This document shows, in pieces, positions 7,867 to 17,145 of a DNA stretch of 64,000 nucleotides. A model generated the notes under the pieces. That model saw only the letters and a list, made by a program, of their open reading frames with translations, was not told the DNA's origin and ran no database searches. The number at the start of each line of letters is the position of its first letter. The first letter of the stretch is position 1. A program made the position numbers and the translations under genes. This DNA is from Mucilaginibacter sp. (lineage in GTDB: Bacteria > Bacteroidota > Bacteroidia > Sphingobacteriales > Sphingobacteriaceae): positions 62,001 to 126,000 of the forward strand of contig NZ_JANYGH010000055.1 in NCBI RefSeq assembly GCF_025362475.1. The letters run 5' to 3'.

Positions 7867-8730
7867 TTATAAAGTAAATCCGTAATTCTTTGCCCATTTA
7901 TCTTTGATCTCGGCACGTGATTTTACAAATTCATGATCTGCGCCCTGTGCAATAGCATCCAATGGGTAACGTAAGGGGCGTTCGCCTTTATTAAGGTTAA
8001 TCAAATCGAGTACGCCATCAGCAATGGTTTGCGGATCCATTTTGTAATCAGCCATTTTGCCAAATAAAGCACCACCCATCGCGTTGAATGTATTTACAGC
8101 ATCTTGTCCATAGGCTGCAATGATATCTTCCTTATCCGCGTTCAAACCTGTTTTGCTGCCGTTGTTCATTTCGGTTGGGTAAACACCGCTTTGTATTGAC
8201 ACATTCTCTATTCCATAAGCCTTCAGTTCATGATTAAAACCTTCTGTTAATGATTCCATCGCGAATTTGGAGGCCATGTAGGGCACCATGAATGGCAATG
8301 TAAAGCCGCTGGCGCCAGTAGAAATATTAATGATAAGGCCATTTTTGTTTGCCCGCATGGAAGGAAGCACAGCATCGTAGGTACGCAAAACTCCGTAAAA
8401 ATTAACCTCAAACATTTTCTTTACCTGGTCAATGGTATATGCTTCGGCTAAGCCATAACCTGTTATGCCTGCATTGTTCACTAATACATCAATCCTGCCA
8501 TGTTTGGCCAGAGACTGAGCGAAGGCATTTATTACAGATTCATCACTGGTTACATCCAGCTCAACAACATCTACATTAGGTAATACGGCCAGTTCTTTAG
8601 CAGCGGCTTCATTTTTACCGGTTGTACCACGCATGGCAGCTATTACAGTATGCCCCTCTTTAGCTAAAGTTTGGGTCATTAATTTACCAAACCCTGTGCT
8701 TGTTCCTGTTATTAAAACTATCTTTTTCAT
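7867..8730 (-). CDS. SDR family oxidoreductase
   Basis: This 287-residue classical short-chain dehydrogenase/reductase has the Rossmann nucleotide motif TGTSTGFG at residues 8-15, the NNAG motif, a catalytic Ser in INISTGASG and YMASK carrying the Tyr-x-x-x-Lys pair. The VELDVTS segment is the usual adenine-ring contact. The substrate cannot be inferred. It is a single gene with its own promoter (TTTG-N19-CATCTTTG at 8754-8784) and a strong hairpin after its stop codon. Confidence 0.93.
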   Translation of the reverse strand: MKKIVLITGTSTGFGKLMTQTLAKEGHTVIAAMRGTTGKNEAAAKELAVLPNVDVVELDVTSDESVINAFAQSLAKHGRIDVLVNNAGITGYGLAEAYTIDQVKKMFEVNFYGVLRTYDAVLPSMRANKNGLIINISTGASGFTLPFMVPYMASKFAMESLTEGFNHELKAYGIENVSIQSGVYPTEMNNGSKTGLNADKEDIIAAYGQDAVNTFNAMGGALFGKMADYKMDPQTIADGVLDLINLNKGERPLRYPLDAIAQGADHEFVKSRAEIKDKWAKNYGFTL

Positions 8731-8753
8731 TTTGTTGTGTATTATTTACATAA

Positions 8754-8784
8754 CAAAGATGGGGTAACGCTAAATGCTGCCAAA
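8754..8784 (-). promoter_or_regulatory. Candidate promoter of the SDR gene
   Basis: On the minus strand TTTG (8781-8784) is followed after 19 bases by CATCTTTG (8754-8761), one mismatch from TAnnTTTG. The SDR ATG is 24 bases downstream. Confidence 0.45.
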
Positions 8785-8910
8785 TGACAAAAGGCAAAAA
8801 AGAACGTTGATATTTATCAAGAATAATTGGAGTTTTTTTTCTGGAGAAGACCACTATATCAATATAGTTATGAAGCTTTTCGCACAAAGATGCGAGGTGA
8901 TTCGCTTATT

Positions 8911-10062
8911 TTAGGCGTTTTCTTTAAGTTGAGATACCATCACAATAATCAATGCCCCGAAACCTGCAACCATTCCAAATGCCCAGCGCAGGCCGGCTGC
9001 CTGTGCTATAATGCCTACTGCGGGTGGTATGATCAGGAAACCCAGGTAGCCCACAGTTGAAACAGCTGCGAGTGCCTGGCTGGTATTCATGCTTTGTGAT
9101 TTACCGGCCATACTGAATACCAATGGCACAATACATGATACCCCCAGCCCTACCATGCCATAACCCATATAGGTGGTGTAGGTATAGGGTAAAATAATGC
9201 AAAATAATAGCCCTGCGGTTACCAGGATACCATTGAATGTAAGTACTTTTTTTATTCCTACTGAGGCCACCAGTCTATCGCCGGTGAACCTGCCAATGGT
9301 CATGGATACCATATAAACAACAAATGCCGCTGTTGCCGCTGATTTAGACGGATGAACCACCTTTTGAAAATAAATGCCGCTCCAATCATACATCGTGTTT
9401 TCGCAAGCCATGGAGGCAAAGCATATCAATGCAAATTTTATAAGATGCTTATCAGGTAATTTAAAGCCAGATGTGGCCGATGTAACAACTGGTTTTTCAT
9501 AATAAATGTGCGGGTAAAAAATAGCTGTTGTGATAAGCATTGCTATTCCAACTAATAATAGGTGCCAGGATGCACCCACATTATAAGATACCATGACGTA
9601 TCCAACAGCGGCACCGGCAAAACCGGCAATACTCCAAATGCCATGAAAGTTTACCATGATAGATTTATCGTAAAATGCCTGTACACTCACCGCCTGGGAG
9701 TTTGTTGACAGGTTATATATATTGCGTGCCGAGCCAAAGAAAAAAAGTAGTATAACCAATTGCCATACGTAAGTGGTAAAGCCGGGTACACATAATAATA
9801 AATTGAAAGCGATAGCGCCAATAAGCATAATACTTTTGCTACTAAAGTGCTTGAGCATTTTCGCGGTTATGGGTATAGTAAGCATCAAGCCTATTGGCAA
9901 GGCAAGCAAAACCGCCCCTAACTGCGCCTCGTTTAAATGAAGCTGTTGTTGTATAGATGGTATGCGTGATGCCCAGGACGAATATCCAAAGCCCGAAATA
10001 AAGAAGAAAACTCCGCAGGCAAATCTTAATTTCGATCTGTTTGGGACGGTAGCATTATCCAT
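8911..10062 (-). CDS. MFS transporter, YbjJ-like
   Basis: This 383-residue membrane protein has about twelve hydrophobic segments and is slightly shorter than the common MFS length. The N-terminus FACGVFFFISGFGYSSWASR, then IPSIQQQLHLNEAQLG, is typical of the YbjJ-like branch. A loop after TM2 carries KMLKHFSSKSIM. It lies 20 bp downstream of the Crp/Fnr regulator and probably shares its transcript. The substrate is unknown. Confidence 0.88.
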   Translation of the reverse strand: MDNATVPNRSKLRFACGVFFFISGFGYSSWASRIPSIQQQLHLNEAQLGAVLLALPIGLMLTIPITAKMLKHFSSKSIMLIGAIAFNLLLCVPGFTTYVWQLVILLFFFGSARNIYNLSTNSQAVSVQAFYDKSIMVNFHGIWSIAGFAGAAVGYVMVSYNVGASWHLLLVGIAMLITTAIFYPHIYYEKPVVTSATSGFKLPDKHLIKFALICFASMACENTMYDWSGIYFQKVVHPSKSAATAAFVVYMVSMTIGRFTGDRLVASVGIKKVLTFNGILVTAGLLFCIILPYTYTTYMGYGMVGLGVSCIVPLVFSMAGKSQSMNTSQALAAVSTVGYLGFLIIPPAVGIIAQAAGLRWAFGMVAGFGALIIVMVSQLKENA

Positions 10063-10082
10063 GGCCTAAAAGTAAAAATAAA

Positions 10083-10667
10083 TTACTTACCCGCCATCTG
10101 CTTCCGTATCCTGCTCAAGGTTTCTGGCGATATGCCCAGGTACGATGCGATCATATTTTGAGGGAAGCGCTGCAAAAAATCGGGATAGGTATTCAGGAGG
10201 TCTATATAACGGTCCTCGGCGGTATTGCTAATAGAGGAATGAATTCTTCTTTGTTGTGAAACGTAACTACGCTGGTCTATCTTTTTTACCATGGCTTCAA
10301 TAGCAGGGACTTTCTTTTTCAGATCCTCTAGCTGCTCATACGATATTTGCAACAGTTCCGAATCATCAATAGCATCAATATTATAGCGGCTGGGAGTTTT
10401 CATAGTGAAGCCTTCATAATCGCCCATCCACCAGCGCTCTATACCAAAACGCACAATATGCTCATGACCCTTATCGTCAACCGTATATTGCCTTAAAGCT
10501 CCTTTAGTTACAAATGAGATATATTTACTCATATCGCCTTCCTGCAAAAGGTATTGTCTTTTACGCAGCTTTTTGAGCTTGAAGGATTTTTTTATCACTT
10601 CAATTTCTTCATCAGATAATTTTAATGATGAGTAATCTGCTACGTATTGTAAAAAAGTATCAAACAT
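10083..10667 (-). CDS. Crp/Fnr family transcriptional regulator
   Basis: This 194-residue protein has an N-terminal cyclic-nucleotide-binding-like jelly roll (LLQEGDMSKYISFVTKGALR, then IVRFGIERWWMGDYEGF) and a C-terminal winged helix ending YLGISPETLSRIRKQ. No Fe-S-ligating Cys cluster is visible, so it is not a true Fnr. This compact type is common in Bacteroidota and the ligand is usually unknown. It precedes the MFS gene by 20 bp and probably regulates it. A perfect -7 box lies at 10697-10704. Confidence 0.93.
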   Translation of the reverse strand: MFDTFLQYVADYSSLKLSDEEIEVIKKSFKLKKLRKRQYLLQEGDMSKYISFVTKGALRQYTVDDKGHEHIVRFGIERWWMGDYEGFTMKTPSRYNIDAIDDSELLQISYEQLEDLKKKVPAIEAMVKKIDQRSYVSQQRRIHSSISNTAEDRYIDLLNTYPDFLQRFPQNMIASYLGISPETLSRIRKQMAGK

Positions 10668-10696
10668 TTATGCGGGATCAGGATTTAAAATAATTT

Positions 10697-10704
10697 CAAA
10701 AATA
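10697..10704 (-). promoter_or_regulatory. Candidate -7 box of the Crp/Fnr-MFS operon
   Basis: The minus strand reads TATTTTTG, an exact TAnnTTTG match, 29 bases before the regulator's ATG. It is divergent from the promoter at 10766-10797. Confidence 0.4.
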
Positions 10705-10765
10705 AACATATAATTTAATCAGCATGTTGCCCAATTATCGGCTAATTGCAATTTTGAGGCATTTG

Positions 10766-10797
10766 TTTGTGATGGCGATAAAGAACCGCTATTTTTG
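10766..10797 (+). promoter_or_regulatory. Promoter of the DAC-like gene
   Basis: TTTG (10766-10769), a 20-base spacer and TATTTTTG (10790-10797) fit the Bacteroidota -33/-7 consensus. This gives a leader of about 50 bases before the ATG at 10853. Confidence 0.55.
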
Positions 10798-10852
10798 GGT
10801 AGTACAATCTATTTAACCGGCCGCACCAGTCGGAAATCATCTTATAATCAAT

Positions 10853-12010
10853 ATGGAATCAAGGAGTATTACCTCTGAACCAACTTATAAAGCTGCCCGC
10901 GTTGTAGCTCCGTCATTAGAGCGGCATTTTAAACATTTCCATTCAATGGTAAATGTAGAAAGCGTCGACCTGGCCGCGCCAACACCTGATATTGCAACTA
11001 TTGAGGCTATTATCGATATATCCTTCTGGGCGAGCCTACGTCGCGAAGAAGGTTATTCGCCAAAATTTACTTTGGCTTTTTTACCGCCTGAAAGCGCCGG
11101 ACAACCACTGTTGTTTGGACATAAAATAAAACTTGCGCCCAATATTCTTACAAAATTTGCTTCGGCTGTGCAGCAACCGGGGATACACTTAGGCGTTTGG
11201 ATAGAAGATGGGGAACTTTACGTATGGGGAACAACGCTTGCCATACCTGCCTATTGTTTTGTACTGGAGGTAATAGAGCCTGGATTGCTGGTTGTAAAAC
11301 ACCGGCGTGTTGATGGTTTTGGTAAGTTTGTGAATATAGCCATTTTAAAAGGTGACGATATTAAGGTAGTTGATGAACAAGGCTCTACCCTATCTGACTG
11401 CCCCACCATTCTTACCTCTATGCTTGATTTTACCTTGCCATCTTCCTGGAACGATCCGGTGAATGTGCTGGTACAGTTAGCGGCGTCTATGCAAGCTCAT
11501 AAACGTGGCGGTATACTGCTGGTTGTACCATCCGGGAGCGATGACTGGACAGAATCCATTATTTCTCCTATATCCTACCCGGTTTCGCCGGCTTTCTCTG
11601 GTCTTACCGACCTGATGATTCATGAAGGTATTGAAAAATATCATACTTCCTGGCAGGAAAAACTACGCCGTGCAGTTGATACCATTGGTGGGTTAACCTC
11701 TATAGATGGTGCCACGGTAATTAATGATAAGCATGAGCTGCTTGCCTTTGGTGCCAAAATAGGCCGTTCATCAAAAAGCACGCGTGTAGAAGAGATTATT
11801 GTTACCGAGCCAGTTGTTGGCTGCTCAACAAAAATAATCCACCCGGCACAAAACGGCGGTACGCGGCATTTATCTGCAGCGCAATTTGTGTTTGATCAAA
11901 AAGATGCAATTGCTTTGGTGGCCTCCCAAGATGGCCGGTTTACTGTTTTTGCATGGTCGCCAATTGTAAATATGGTACATGCACACCAGATAGATATACT
12001 TCTTCTTTAA
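10853..12010 (+). CDS. Diadenylate-cyclase-like (DAC/DisA_N-fold) protein with N-terminal sensor region
   Basis: This 385-residue protein has no signal peptide or membrane helix. Its C-terminal third matches the layout of diadenylate cyclase domains. A DGA motif occurs at residues 285-287 (SIDGATVINDKHELLAFGAKI), and GGTRH at 335-339 is followed by SAAQFVFDQKDAIALVASQDGR, which corresponds to the GTRHRAA motif and the strand after it. The second Arg of RHR is Leu here. Residues 1-270 are an unrelated alpha/beta region, possibly the DACNV sensor type. Known DAC enzymes make c-di-AMP from two ATP. Whether this one is active is uncertain given the RHL change. It is a single gene with a good promoter. 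Confidence 0.75.
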   Translation: MESRSITSEPTYKAARVVAPSLERHFKHFHSMVNVESVDLAAPTPDIATIEAIIDISFWASLRREEGYSPKFTLAFLPPESAGQPLLFGHKIKLAPNILTKFASAVQQPGIHLGVWIEDGELYVWGTTLAIPAYCFVLEVIEPGLLVVKHRRVDGFGKFVNIAILKGDDIKVVDEQGSTLSDCPTILTSMLDFTLPSSWNDPVNVLVQLAASMQAHKRGGILLVVPSGSDDWTESIISPISYPVSPAFSGLTDLMIHEGIEKYHTSWQEKLRRAVDTIGGLTSIDGATVINDKHELLAFGAKIGRSSKSTRVEEIIVTEPVVGCSTKIIHPAQNGGTRHLSAAQFVFDQKDAIALVASQDGRFTVFAWSPIVNMVHAHQIDILLL

Positions 12011-12060
12011 TTAAAAATGTTTATCCTCTGAAGGGAGAATGACAGGGCATCGCCGGGATC

Positions 12061-12093
12061 AAACTTACGAAGTTTCGAAAACTTCGTAAGTTT
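12061..12093. terminator. 15-bp perfect hairpin, TTACGAAGT family
   Basis: The arms 12061-12075 and 12079-12093 pair perfectly around a 3-base loop. It lies between the convergent DAC-like gene and the barrel gene and shares its core with 6600-6632 and 43571-43603. It is well placed to end transcription from both sides. Confidence 0.65.
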
Positions 12094-12130
12094 TGCGCGA
12101 TTAGACAAACACGTCATGGACAGGTGAAGC

Positions 12131-14698
12131 TTAAAACCTCAATCCAATAGTAATGTAAGGTAATGATCCTTCTTTTGAGAAGCCCATCACTGCTTCAATT
12201 AAAACCAGTTGCGCAGGGATGATGTAAATACCGCCGCCGTAGCCATCATGCCATTGGCTGGATTTTTCGCCGGGTACCCAAACACGGCCTACATCATTAA
12301 AGCCGATAACACCTATTGAACCGGGCAGCAGATAAGATGCAAAATCAAGCACTTTAAGGCGAAGTTCCAGGTTGTTGTAGGCGATAGACTTACCGGTGAA
12401 CCTGTTGGTATGAAAACCCCTGAAGTTTTGGGTTCCGCCTAATTTCATTAGCTGAAAATAGGTGGCATCTCCAACGGTAGTACCCAAACCAGTTCTGTTG
12501 GCTATAACCAGTACCGAGTCCCTGTCGGGATTCAAGTAAAAGCTGAATTCTGATAGTATTTGCCCGTAAGTGTTATGACTACCAGAACTTAATCCTGTAA
12601 ACCCGCTAAGGGTAGTACTCCAATAGATTCCTTTGGTAGGTATTGTTGCTTTATTGCGGGTATCTAGTTTAGCTGTTACCAGTGCCCCGGTATAAAACCT
12701 GGTTCCGAATACATTTTCGGACGGATTTAACTGATCGTAATTGTTTAAAAAACGGTTGCTGTTATTAGATATGCTACTGTTATAATATTGCCCCGCAATA
12801 CCTTCACTTAGATGCCAGTTACCCTGCGTCTGTCGCAACGAAACATCGGCCACTACAAAATCATAACGATTGCGGTAGTACGAGATTTTTTTATCACCCT
12901 TGTTTTCGAAAACAGTGTTGTTACCTATCCCAAAGAAATTACTAAGATTATGGGGTCCGAGTGAAACAAAATTAATGGACAGGTCATTATTCCCTATCAG
13001 CTTCCTCCAATTGGCATAATACGTTAACAGGAACGATTGCCTGGACAAGTTATAATTTACTAAAAACTCATTCCTGAAAGCATATGGCTCTTTACGGAAA
13101 CCATGTTTTTCGTAAGAAAAACCGCCGATAAGAGATATACCAAGATCTGTGCTGTAATTAGCCAGTACAATTGGCTCAAACCTGTTGAATTTAAAACTTT
13201 GTTTATCGTATTGATTAACCGCGGTATCTGTTGATGTGCGAATTTTTACCTCTGTTGGGGATGGTAATTTATTCGACTGATCTGATCGATCATATAAATA
13301 AAGCTTGCTTTTATTATGCAGATTTTTATCTACATAAAAGCTATCCACCCCATCGCCACCAACCATGCGTACCCTTATAGGCGAGGGCTCAGTACCTGTT
13401 ACTAAAAATTGGTCATCACCGGCAAAACCATACAATCTTACTTCCTGTGTTACATCCGGTTTAAAAGTGCGTTGATAGGTAACTTTGTCAATACCGCCGT
13501 CTTTTTTGATTTTATTTACAGTTACCGAAAGATTACCGCCAGGCAGGTTATTGATGTTGAATTTATCCGTTTTATCGCTCGCTGGAATCTCTACCTCTTT
13601 GGATATGAAGCGGTAATATTCCATTGCCTGTTTATCAAGTATATTCCGTCGGGCTATCATTTTTTTGATAATTCCCGGGCCCGAAAGCTTGTATATGGTA
13701 TCAGGCATCAGTTTAACTGCCCTTTTGATCAAATCGTCGGTCAGCTTACTTTGCACAAAAGCTATCTGCTGTTTCCAGTCATCTTCGCTCAGGGCATTTA
13801 AAAAGTAGCGGTCAAAGTAACGGGCATTAAAATTCCATCCGTTAATGTCCCTTATTTCTTCACTATATCCCTGGAATTTTGATTTTAACCACTGATGCGC
13901 AACTATCCAGGGGAACAGCCCGGAGGTTTTATAATAAACCTGGTCGCGGTCGCGGGGTACTGGCTCATAGATGGTTTCATGTTTACCTTCCTGTTTTTCC
14001 CAGCGCCATTGATCTTCGTGGCGATCCCAGTCGCCCAATAGCATATCCAGAAGGCGGGCCCGTAACACTATCTTTTCATCAACGCGATTATCGTTATCGT
14101 CCTGAAGCTTTTGTTGTACTTTTTCGGTGTTCTCAGTTTTTTCAGCATCCAGTGGTTCACGTTCCTCGAACAGGAAAACCTGGTTGGCAAAATCCTTACG
14201 GTACTCGCCTAATGCGGGATCATCGGGCACATATACAATTTTAGGATTAGAATGCGGAATTCCTAATGCTGATGCCAATGGTGGCACAGTTAATGCCGAA
14301 AACGGATGCGCGGCAGATACCTGGTCCTGTAAAATATCCTTCGCTACTGTGGGCCTCAGGTCGGGCGGTAAGCCATTCTCCGGGTATTTTTGGATGGTCC
14401 GTAATACCCATTGCTGCCCTGTGGGGTCTTGCAGGCGTAAAGATTTTGTTTGTTTCCCTCCGCCCCTCTGCAAGATCTTTAAGCCGCCCTTTTCTGTTGA
14501 TATATGAAAAACGCTGAACTTTACCGGAGCTGCCCATAGTTTACGGTAATTCTCTCCAAGAAAAAAAGGGTGAGTACCGCTTACATCATTGTATTGAGGT
14601 TCGATGGCCAATTTTACACTATCGCCTAATGATTGCGCACTTATATTATTAGTGATAAACAAGGCAATTCCCAATAAAAACAGTAATGGAGGTTTCAT
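12131..14698 (-). CDS. Secreted kinase-like domain fused to an Omp85-type outer-membrane beta-barrel
   Basis: This 855-residue protein starts with a signal peptide (cleavage near ISAQS). Residues 45-300 are shared with the 1200-residue paralogue. They contain a Gly-rich loop (RGGGKQTKSLRL, 78-89), Lys104, an EEREP segment (178-182), GDWDRH at 222-227 and PRDRDQ at 248-253. This order resembles the nucleotide loop, catalytic loop and metal-binding Asp of CotH, HipA or Fam20-type atypical kinases; that reading is inference. Residues from about 510 form alternating strands ending in an aromatic residue (ITIGLRF), with the FRGFHTNRF motif typical of BamA/TamA-like barrels. Unlike its paralogue it lacks a phosphoesterase domain. 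It is the last gene of the polyphosphate cluster. Confidence 0.75.
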   Translation of the reverse strand: MKPPLLFLLGIALFITNNISAQSLGDSVKLAIEPQYNDVSGTHPFFLGENYRKLWAAPVKFSVFHISTEKGGLKILQRGGGKQTKSLRLQDPTGQQWVLRTIQKYPENGLPPDLRPTVAKDILQDQVSAAHPFSALTVPPLASALGIPHSNPKIVYVPDDPALGEYRKDFANQVFLFEEREPLDAEKTENTEKVQQKLQDDNDNRVDEKIVLRARLLDMLLGDWDRHEDQWRWEKQEGKHETIYEPVPRDRDQVYYKTSGLFPWIVAHQWLKSKFQGYSEEIRDINGWNFNARYFDRYFLNALSEDDWKQQIAFVQSKLTDDLIKRAVKLMPDTIYKLSGPGIIKKMIARRNILDKQAMEYYRFISKEVEIPASDKTDKFNINNLPGGNLSVTVNKIKKDGGIDKVTYQRTFKPDVTQEVRLYGFAGDDQFLVTGTEPSPIRVRMVGGDGVDSFYVDKNLHNKSKLYLYDRSDQSNKLPSPTEVKIRTSTDTAVNQYDKQSFKFNRFEPIVLANYSTDLGISLIGGFSYEKHGFRKEPYAFRNEFLVNYNLSRQSFLLTYYANWRKLIGNNDLSINFVSLGPHNLSNFFGIGNNTVFENKGDKKISYYRNRYDFVVADVSLRQTQGNWHLSEGIAGQYYNSSISNNSNRFLNNYDQLNPSENVFGTRFYTGALVTAKLDTRNKATIPTKGIYWSTTLSGFTGLSSGSHNTYGQILSEFSFYLNPDRDSVLVIANRTGLGTTVGDATYFQLMKLGGTQNFRGFHTNRFTGKSIAYNNLELRLKVLDFASYLLPGSIGVIGFNDVGRVWVPGEKSSQWHDGYGGGIYIIPAQLVLIEAVMGFSKEGSLPYITIGLRF

Positions 14699-14773
14699 AG
14701 GTTATATGTTGAGTTATCTACGTTTTTAAAACTAACCGGCTATGTATTGATTATTACAACACATAACTTTATT

Positions 14774-17122
14774 TTATGATTTAAAATCATAATTAACACC
14801 TACTCTTAGTGCTTTTAGGCCTGTAACGCCCTGTAATTCTTCCAGGTCGAGATATTCCAAATCATTATTGAGGATATGACGATCTTGCAAGTATTTAATA
14901 TATTCCTGGTACTCAGTGGCCTCCATCTGATTAAAATATACCATCGCAATTTTACCTGGTTGGGTGAGGCGTTCAACCGTGCCTGCAATTAACACCTTAT
15001 CTATTCGTTTCTTCACCACCTCATAACGTATGTTATAAGCTCCCTCTACATCAAAACGCCTTTCGTCGTTCCTGAAACTGATATCAATAGCGTTTGAATG
15101 TATAAATATCAGCTGTGTAGTTTGTAACGGGCGGGATATCTGGTCGGTTAAGCTGTTGGTTAACTTGGCTATCTCGGCCATAGACCGTAATTGCCAAAGG
15201 CGAATATTTTTCAGATACAGCAGATCAAATGCTTTGTGAGGCGCGATAGATTGACCAATATAAATATCATATTCAACCCCGTCGGTTCTGAATTTTTCAA
15301 AATAACACGGGAACGATCCTTGTACCTCATCCTGAGCCATCTCCAGGTAATTGTTAATACTGGTGTTGATGAGCTGCATAGAGTTTTCCAGGTTGCGGCG
15401 GTTGGCAAATGAAAGGCCGGTTTCTTCGGGCAGGGCATCAAAGTACTTATCAATCACCGGCTTTTCCTCTGGATAGTTTTGCCTGAAATGATTTAAAAAC
15501 GGATTCAATTCATCCTGCAAAAAGCTATCCAGTGTAAGCTCATCATTGGTAGTTATAAAACCACTAACTTTTTGCAGCCACTCTTCACACTTAAATACCA
15601 GGTTATCAATAAGACTGAGGTGAATTTGTGTTTTTACCTTCTTTAAAGTATCTATGGTGAGGACTAACAACGCTTCAAGGTCATCCTGTAAGGCGGTGTT
15701 ACGCTCTATAGTGGAGTTACGAATATCTATTGCGCCAAACAACGGGTAAACGTTATTAAAAACCACGGTTTCTATTTCCTGGTTCTTATGCTTTTTGTTT
15801 CCTTGTGTAAGATAAGTCCAGGCTACTTCATTAAATTTCCATTGTACAGATGGCTGTAGCGAAGTGAATTTATTTTTAATTACTTTCTCTAACTTTTCAT
15901 CGAATTGGTCGATACTATTTTGCAGTAATTGGGCAATTAACGGAATAGCGGTTTGCAATTTGGACAGCAGCTTTTCGTAAAAGGCTATTTCCTTATACGA
16001 GTATACTTCCATTATGCCTACGTTCTTTTTATTATAATAAACCGGGAAAATTCCATACGACTTAATTCCGGATTGTTTTAATACTTTAAGAAAAGGAAAT
16101 TTCGCTACCTTTTCATCACTGATGATATTAAAAAATAAAGGTTTAGGATTTTTACTGTAATCTTCAGCAACTGACAGAAAAGCCTCTTCGGCCATGCTAT
16201 ATTGCTTTGCTGATGATATTAAAATACTTTGCGAGCATTCATTCTTGTCAAATATCGGCTTGTTATTAACGGTTAAAAACGGCATTAAGCCAAATTCGAT
16301 AGAGGGATCTTCAGACAAAGTTTTTAATGACTTGATAATATGATCATACTGCTCAGATTCATTTGCGGAGTGATTAACCAACTCATTCCTGATGCTTTCC
16401 ATCGCATGCGGAAGAGTAATATCCGTTAATGTGATCACCGTAAAACCACGGAACATAAAATTTGATAGCGGTAAGATGTTTTCTAATACCTCTATTCCTT
16501 CAAAGCCATTTAGGTAAGGCTCTATCGTTTCAAACTTTAATTTGGGTAATTCGCCTTTTGCAATGATAGTTACAAACTGTGGGTTGGTGAAGATACTGTA
16601 ATACCTGGTGAGGTTTGTTTCCGGGTCAACATAGCTGTACAAAAGTTCGTTTTTAAGCACTGTGCTAAAACCATACATGCGCTCCAATATCAGGTTGTAA
16701 ACAAACCTTCTCTGGCGTTGGGTAAACAGCTCACTACCGGGCATATCTACCACGTACAAACCAGAGTGATGACTGGAATGGAAATTAAAGAATGCTTCTG
16801 TGCTAAAAAAAATTTTATCAGGTACCGGAGTGCTTAATGCCCAATAAAATTCCTTTTCGTTGAGTATGGGCGGGGTGAGTATGCTAAAAACAAGTTCCAG
16901 CATTCCACGGTATTTTTCTGCATGTTCCGGGTTCAATTCCAGGTCTATACAGGTATCCGTTTCAAACTTGTTAAGTACATATTTATAGAATTCACTTTTA
17001 AGGGTTTTCTCGGTAATTACACGTTCCTTTAAATGTTCCACAAATGGATTGAATGACAGGCACATATCAACCTGGCAAACAGTACATTCGTTCTTGCTTA
17101 TATTTAATACTTCGGTGTGCAT
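14774..17122 (-). CDS. GAF-domain-containing protein of unknown function
   Basis: The ATG at 17122 gives 782 residues (MHTEVLNISKNECTVCQVDM). The longer frame from 17182 overlaps the upstream gene by 37 bp and is less likely. There is no signal peptide or membrane helix. A GAF-like region occurs around residues 310-420 (GIKSYGIFPVYYNKKNVGIM). It is followed by LFGAIDIRNSTIERN, which looks like the FxDIxGST metal-binding start of class III nucleotide cyclases; the second catalytic Asp is not evident. The C-terminal part is helical and unassigned. It lies 23 bp after the phosphoesterase-barrel gene in a seven-gene cluster. It is probably a cytoplasmic signalling protein; no reaction is claimed. 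Confidence 0.75.
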   Translation of the reverse strand: MHTEVLNISKNECTVCQVDMCLSFNPFVEHLKERVITEKTLKSEFYKYVLNKFETDTCIDLELNPEHAEKYRGMLELVFSILTPPILNEKEFYWALSTPVPDKIFFSTEAFFNFHSSHHSGLYVVDMPGSELFTQRQRRFVYNLILERMYGFSTVLKNELLYSYVDPETNLTRYYSIFTNPQFVTIIAKGELPKLKFETIEPYLNGFEGIEVLENILPLSNFMFRGFTVITLTDITLPHAMESIRNELVNHSANESEQYDHIIKSLKTLSEDPSIEFGLMPFLTVNNKPIFDKNECSQSILISSAKQYSMAEEAFLSVAEDYSKNPKPLFFNIISDEKVAKFPFLKVLKQSGIKSYGIFPVYYNKKNVGIMEVYSYKEIAFYEKLLSKLQTAIPLIAQLLQNSIDQFDEKLEKVIKNKFTSLQPSVQWKFNEVAWTYLTQGNKKHKNQEIETVVFNNVYPLFGAIDIRNSTIERNTALQDDLEALLVLTIDTLKKVKTQIHLSLIDNLVFKCEEWLQKVSGFITTNDELTLDSFLQDELNPFLNHFRQNYPEEKPVIDKYFDALPEETGLSFANRRNLENSMQLINTSINNYLEMAQDEVQGSFPCYFEKFRTDGVEYDIYIGQSIAPHKAFDLLYLKNIRLWQLRSMAEIAKLTNSLTDQISRPLQTTQLIFIHSNAIDISFRNDERRFDVEGAYNIRYEVVKKRIDKVLIAGTVERLTQPGKIAMVYFNQMEATEYQEYIKYLQDRHILNNDLEYLDLEELQGVTGLKALRVGVNYDFKS

Positions 17123-17145
17123 TTTATTATAAAAATTATCCCTTG

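Noticed and set aside
13879..14244. Frames opposite the 855-residue barrel gene
   Set aside because: They are shadows of the kinase-like region on the other strand and have no promoter or family features.
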